NCBI GenBank assembly: GCA_013397115.1 | Contig: VWZW01006137.1 | Span: 2,789,197 to 2,853,196, forward strand | Source of the DNA: Edolisoma coerulescens | Lineage: Eukaryota; Chordata; Aves; Passeriformes; Campephagidae | Length of the DNA: 64,000 nucleotides | Reading direction: 5' to 3' | Shown here: positions 62,085 through 64,000 of the stretch, one piece after another | Layout of the letters: every line of letters begins with the position of its first letter | How positions within the stretch are numbered: the stretch's first letter is position 1 | The notes under the pieces: model-generated | Database searches by the model: none | What the model was told of the DNA's origin: nothing | What the model saw: only the letters and a program-made list of their open reading frames with translations | Translations under genes and position numbers: made by a program

Positions 62085-64000
62085 ATCCTACAACTTGGAG
62101 GTAGACACATGTGTTCACATACAAGAGCCTCAAGGTCTTTGTTCAGAGCAGAACTTCACATTCTGGAGGAGTTTAAATATTTTTTAAGGCATGAAGAGAT
62201 TTATAGATTGTTTCATGTATGTTTTTCTGATTGCAGCATCATCTAGGGCTAAGGAGCCTACGTACGCTAACCTGCCATAAAGTATTTATGGTTTGTGTGG
62301 TATGGACTTCCGCTTAAATAGAGGAAAAATAAAAAGTGTTAATTAAAGCTGTATTTCTGTCAAAAATGATGGTTTTGAATTAGGCAATCAGTTAGAGCAA
62401 GCACTCACTCCCTAGCCCAATTTAGCCCATTCAACCACAAACCTTGAGCAGCTTTGGCCAGATTCCCCAGTGTGTTCCAACTCCTGTGAGTTACTGGAAC
62501 CATTCAAAGGCACTGGACTTGAGCCAGATGAGTCCAGCTGAGAGTTCCTCACAGTGTGGGAGCCCTCAGTGCACACAAAGGCAGCACAGATGCTTCCTTG
62601 GTTCCTGCACTACCACCCCGTGCTCCTACCTCGCATGGTCCTGGCAAGGGGACAATGTCACAGGGAGGGAGAGAACACTGCTGGCTGTGCTCATCTGACA
62701 TGCAAGCCTGCAGAATTCAAAATAGCAGGAGGAAACCAGAGCAACACGAGTCCCCATACAAAACCAAAGGGGGTAGGGAGCTCTTCTTGACAGCCCCATG
62801 GCAGCATTCATCCACCAAAATCATGCTGAGCTGAAGCACAGGAAAACAGAGCCCTTATATTTCAGTCCACATTACTCCAGTCACCAAGGAAACTCAAAAT
62901 TTGCATACTAGCATGGGGTTTTATCTTAGTCCCTTCAACCACATTGCAATAAATTACCTTCAGAGAGAAGGCTGGCTGCAGAAGAAATGAGGTGGGCAAA
63001 ATTCAGCTCACAGTCTGAGACATCTCAGTTTAAACATCTCTATGGATGTCTACTTGATATCACCAATGGAGACACTTGAGATTCCAGGAAAGGTTCGGCT
63101 CCTTACACGTAGGTGTCTGGTACAATTTCATATGCCCTAACACTTCCCACTGGCTTCCAGCTGCGGTTGCTGAATATGTAGTCCTTCTGTATGTCCCATA
63201 TCATATCTGCCAGCTCTATAAGAGTTTCTGGGATTTCCTCAAATGGCAGGTGTATTTATGCAACTGAACTAATCCATGGGGCTCTTAAACTGGAACTGGA
63301 CCCCAATGATATGTTTAAGTGTTTAAAATTGACCCTTTCCTGAGATGACCAAATGGATTTTTCCTGTATTTTAATGGGATGGTTCAAGAAGAAACACTGA
63401 ACATTATTTTTTTGAAGTATTTTTGAATGTCCCTGGAGTATTGCTTTTTTTTTTTTTTCTTCCTAGAGAACGTCTACACTGCCTGTTCATATATCTCAGC
63501 AGCTTCTGATGGCTATAAGACAATTCTAGCTGTGACACAGTCATTGCAAAGCACCTTATGTCAGAGCAAAGATCACTGTGCCTACAGCTGCAGTTACACC
63601 ACTCATTTTTCGGGATAAATTATTTCATGCTACAGGAGTATTGAAGCATTGCAGAAGTCCACAGAAAAGGCTCCGTGTGAAAGAACTGAGCATGTGTACA
63701 GTGGTTCAGGCTGGAAAGAGTGAATTGCAAGAGCAAAATACCTTTCCTGTGAGGAAGAAGCCTGGGATGGAGAATCCTTATTATATTCATATCAACTGAA
63801 TGAAACAAATAGGGGCATCTTGCCTTGGCATTTCTGTTTCCAATTTCTCCTTGAAAAACTGAATTTGTGTCTCCCCCTCAAAATTCATAAGGCCAGTAAA
63901 CATTCTTTAACACCATGTCCATAGCTATCATTGGAAAAATGCCTGGATCAGAGGGACATTTTTAAAACGAGAAAAGAATTTATTGTAGCTGTGGCACTAA
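62085..64000. other. Unique non-coding DNA to the window end
   Basis: A slightly GC-richer patch lies at about 62440-62830 with overlapping short frames in all phases. A T-run lies at 63446-63459. No gene, RNA or repeat recognised. Confidence 0.5.

Overview
This window looks like vertebrate nuclear DNA, most likely from a bird. The evidence is the AT-rich, repeat-poor sequence, the absence of any long open frame or operon-like gene packing, and at least seven 5'-truncated CR1 LINE copies. Several of these end in the avian CR1 tail built from ATTCTATGAT-like units. I cannot name the species or chromosome. It reads as intergenic or intronic sequence. I found no complete protein-coding gene, rRNA, recognisable tRNA, CRISPR array or prokaryotic feature.

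Layout. A CR1 tail lies at 1-219. Positions 220-9200 are unique sequence with a possible decayed exon pair (4562-5734) and a conserved-element candidate (7440-7995). A worn CR1 tail may lie at 9225-9308. Unique sequence follows to about 20 kb; it holds a GTT microsatellite (16691) and an ABCA-transporter-like open frame on the minus strand (18386-18688). A minus-strand CR1 lies at 20082-20281, and unique DNA continues to 30.8 kb, with a conserved-element candidate near 23.7 kb and a small CpG-rich patch near 27.3 kb. CR1 copies on the plus strand follow at 30830-31694, 39120-39327 and 46970-47330. The longest CR1 is on the minus strand at 51835-52900 and keeps part of the reverse-transcriptase palm with its FADD motif. 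A much older L3-like CR1 relative lies at 56443-57133, a conserved-element candidate at 57380-57860, and a last CR1 at 61805-62084.

No set of genes works together here. The repeats are dead on arrival: all are 5' truncated and the coding parts are broken. The most useful leads are the ancient L3-like copy, two tentative coding relics (neither proven), and several homeodomain/POU/SOX-motif-rich non-repeat blocks that could be enhancers of a distant gene. No sign of a new multi-gene system was seen.
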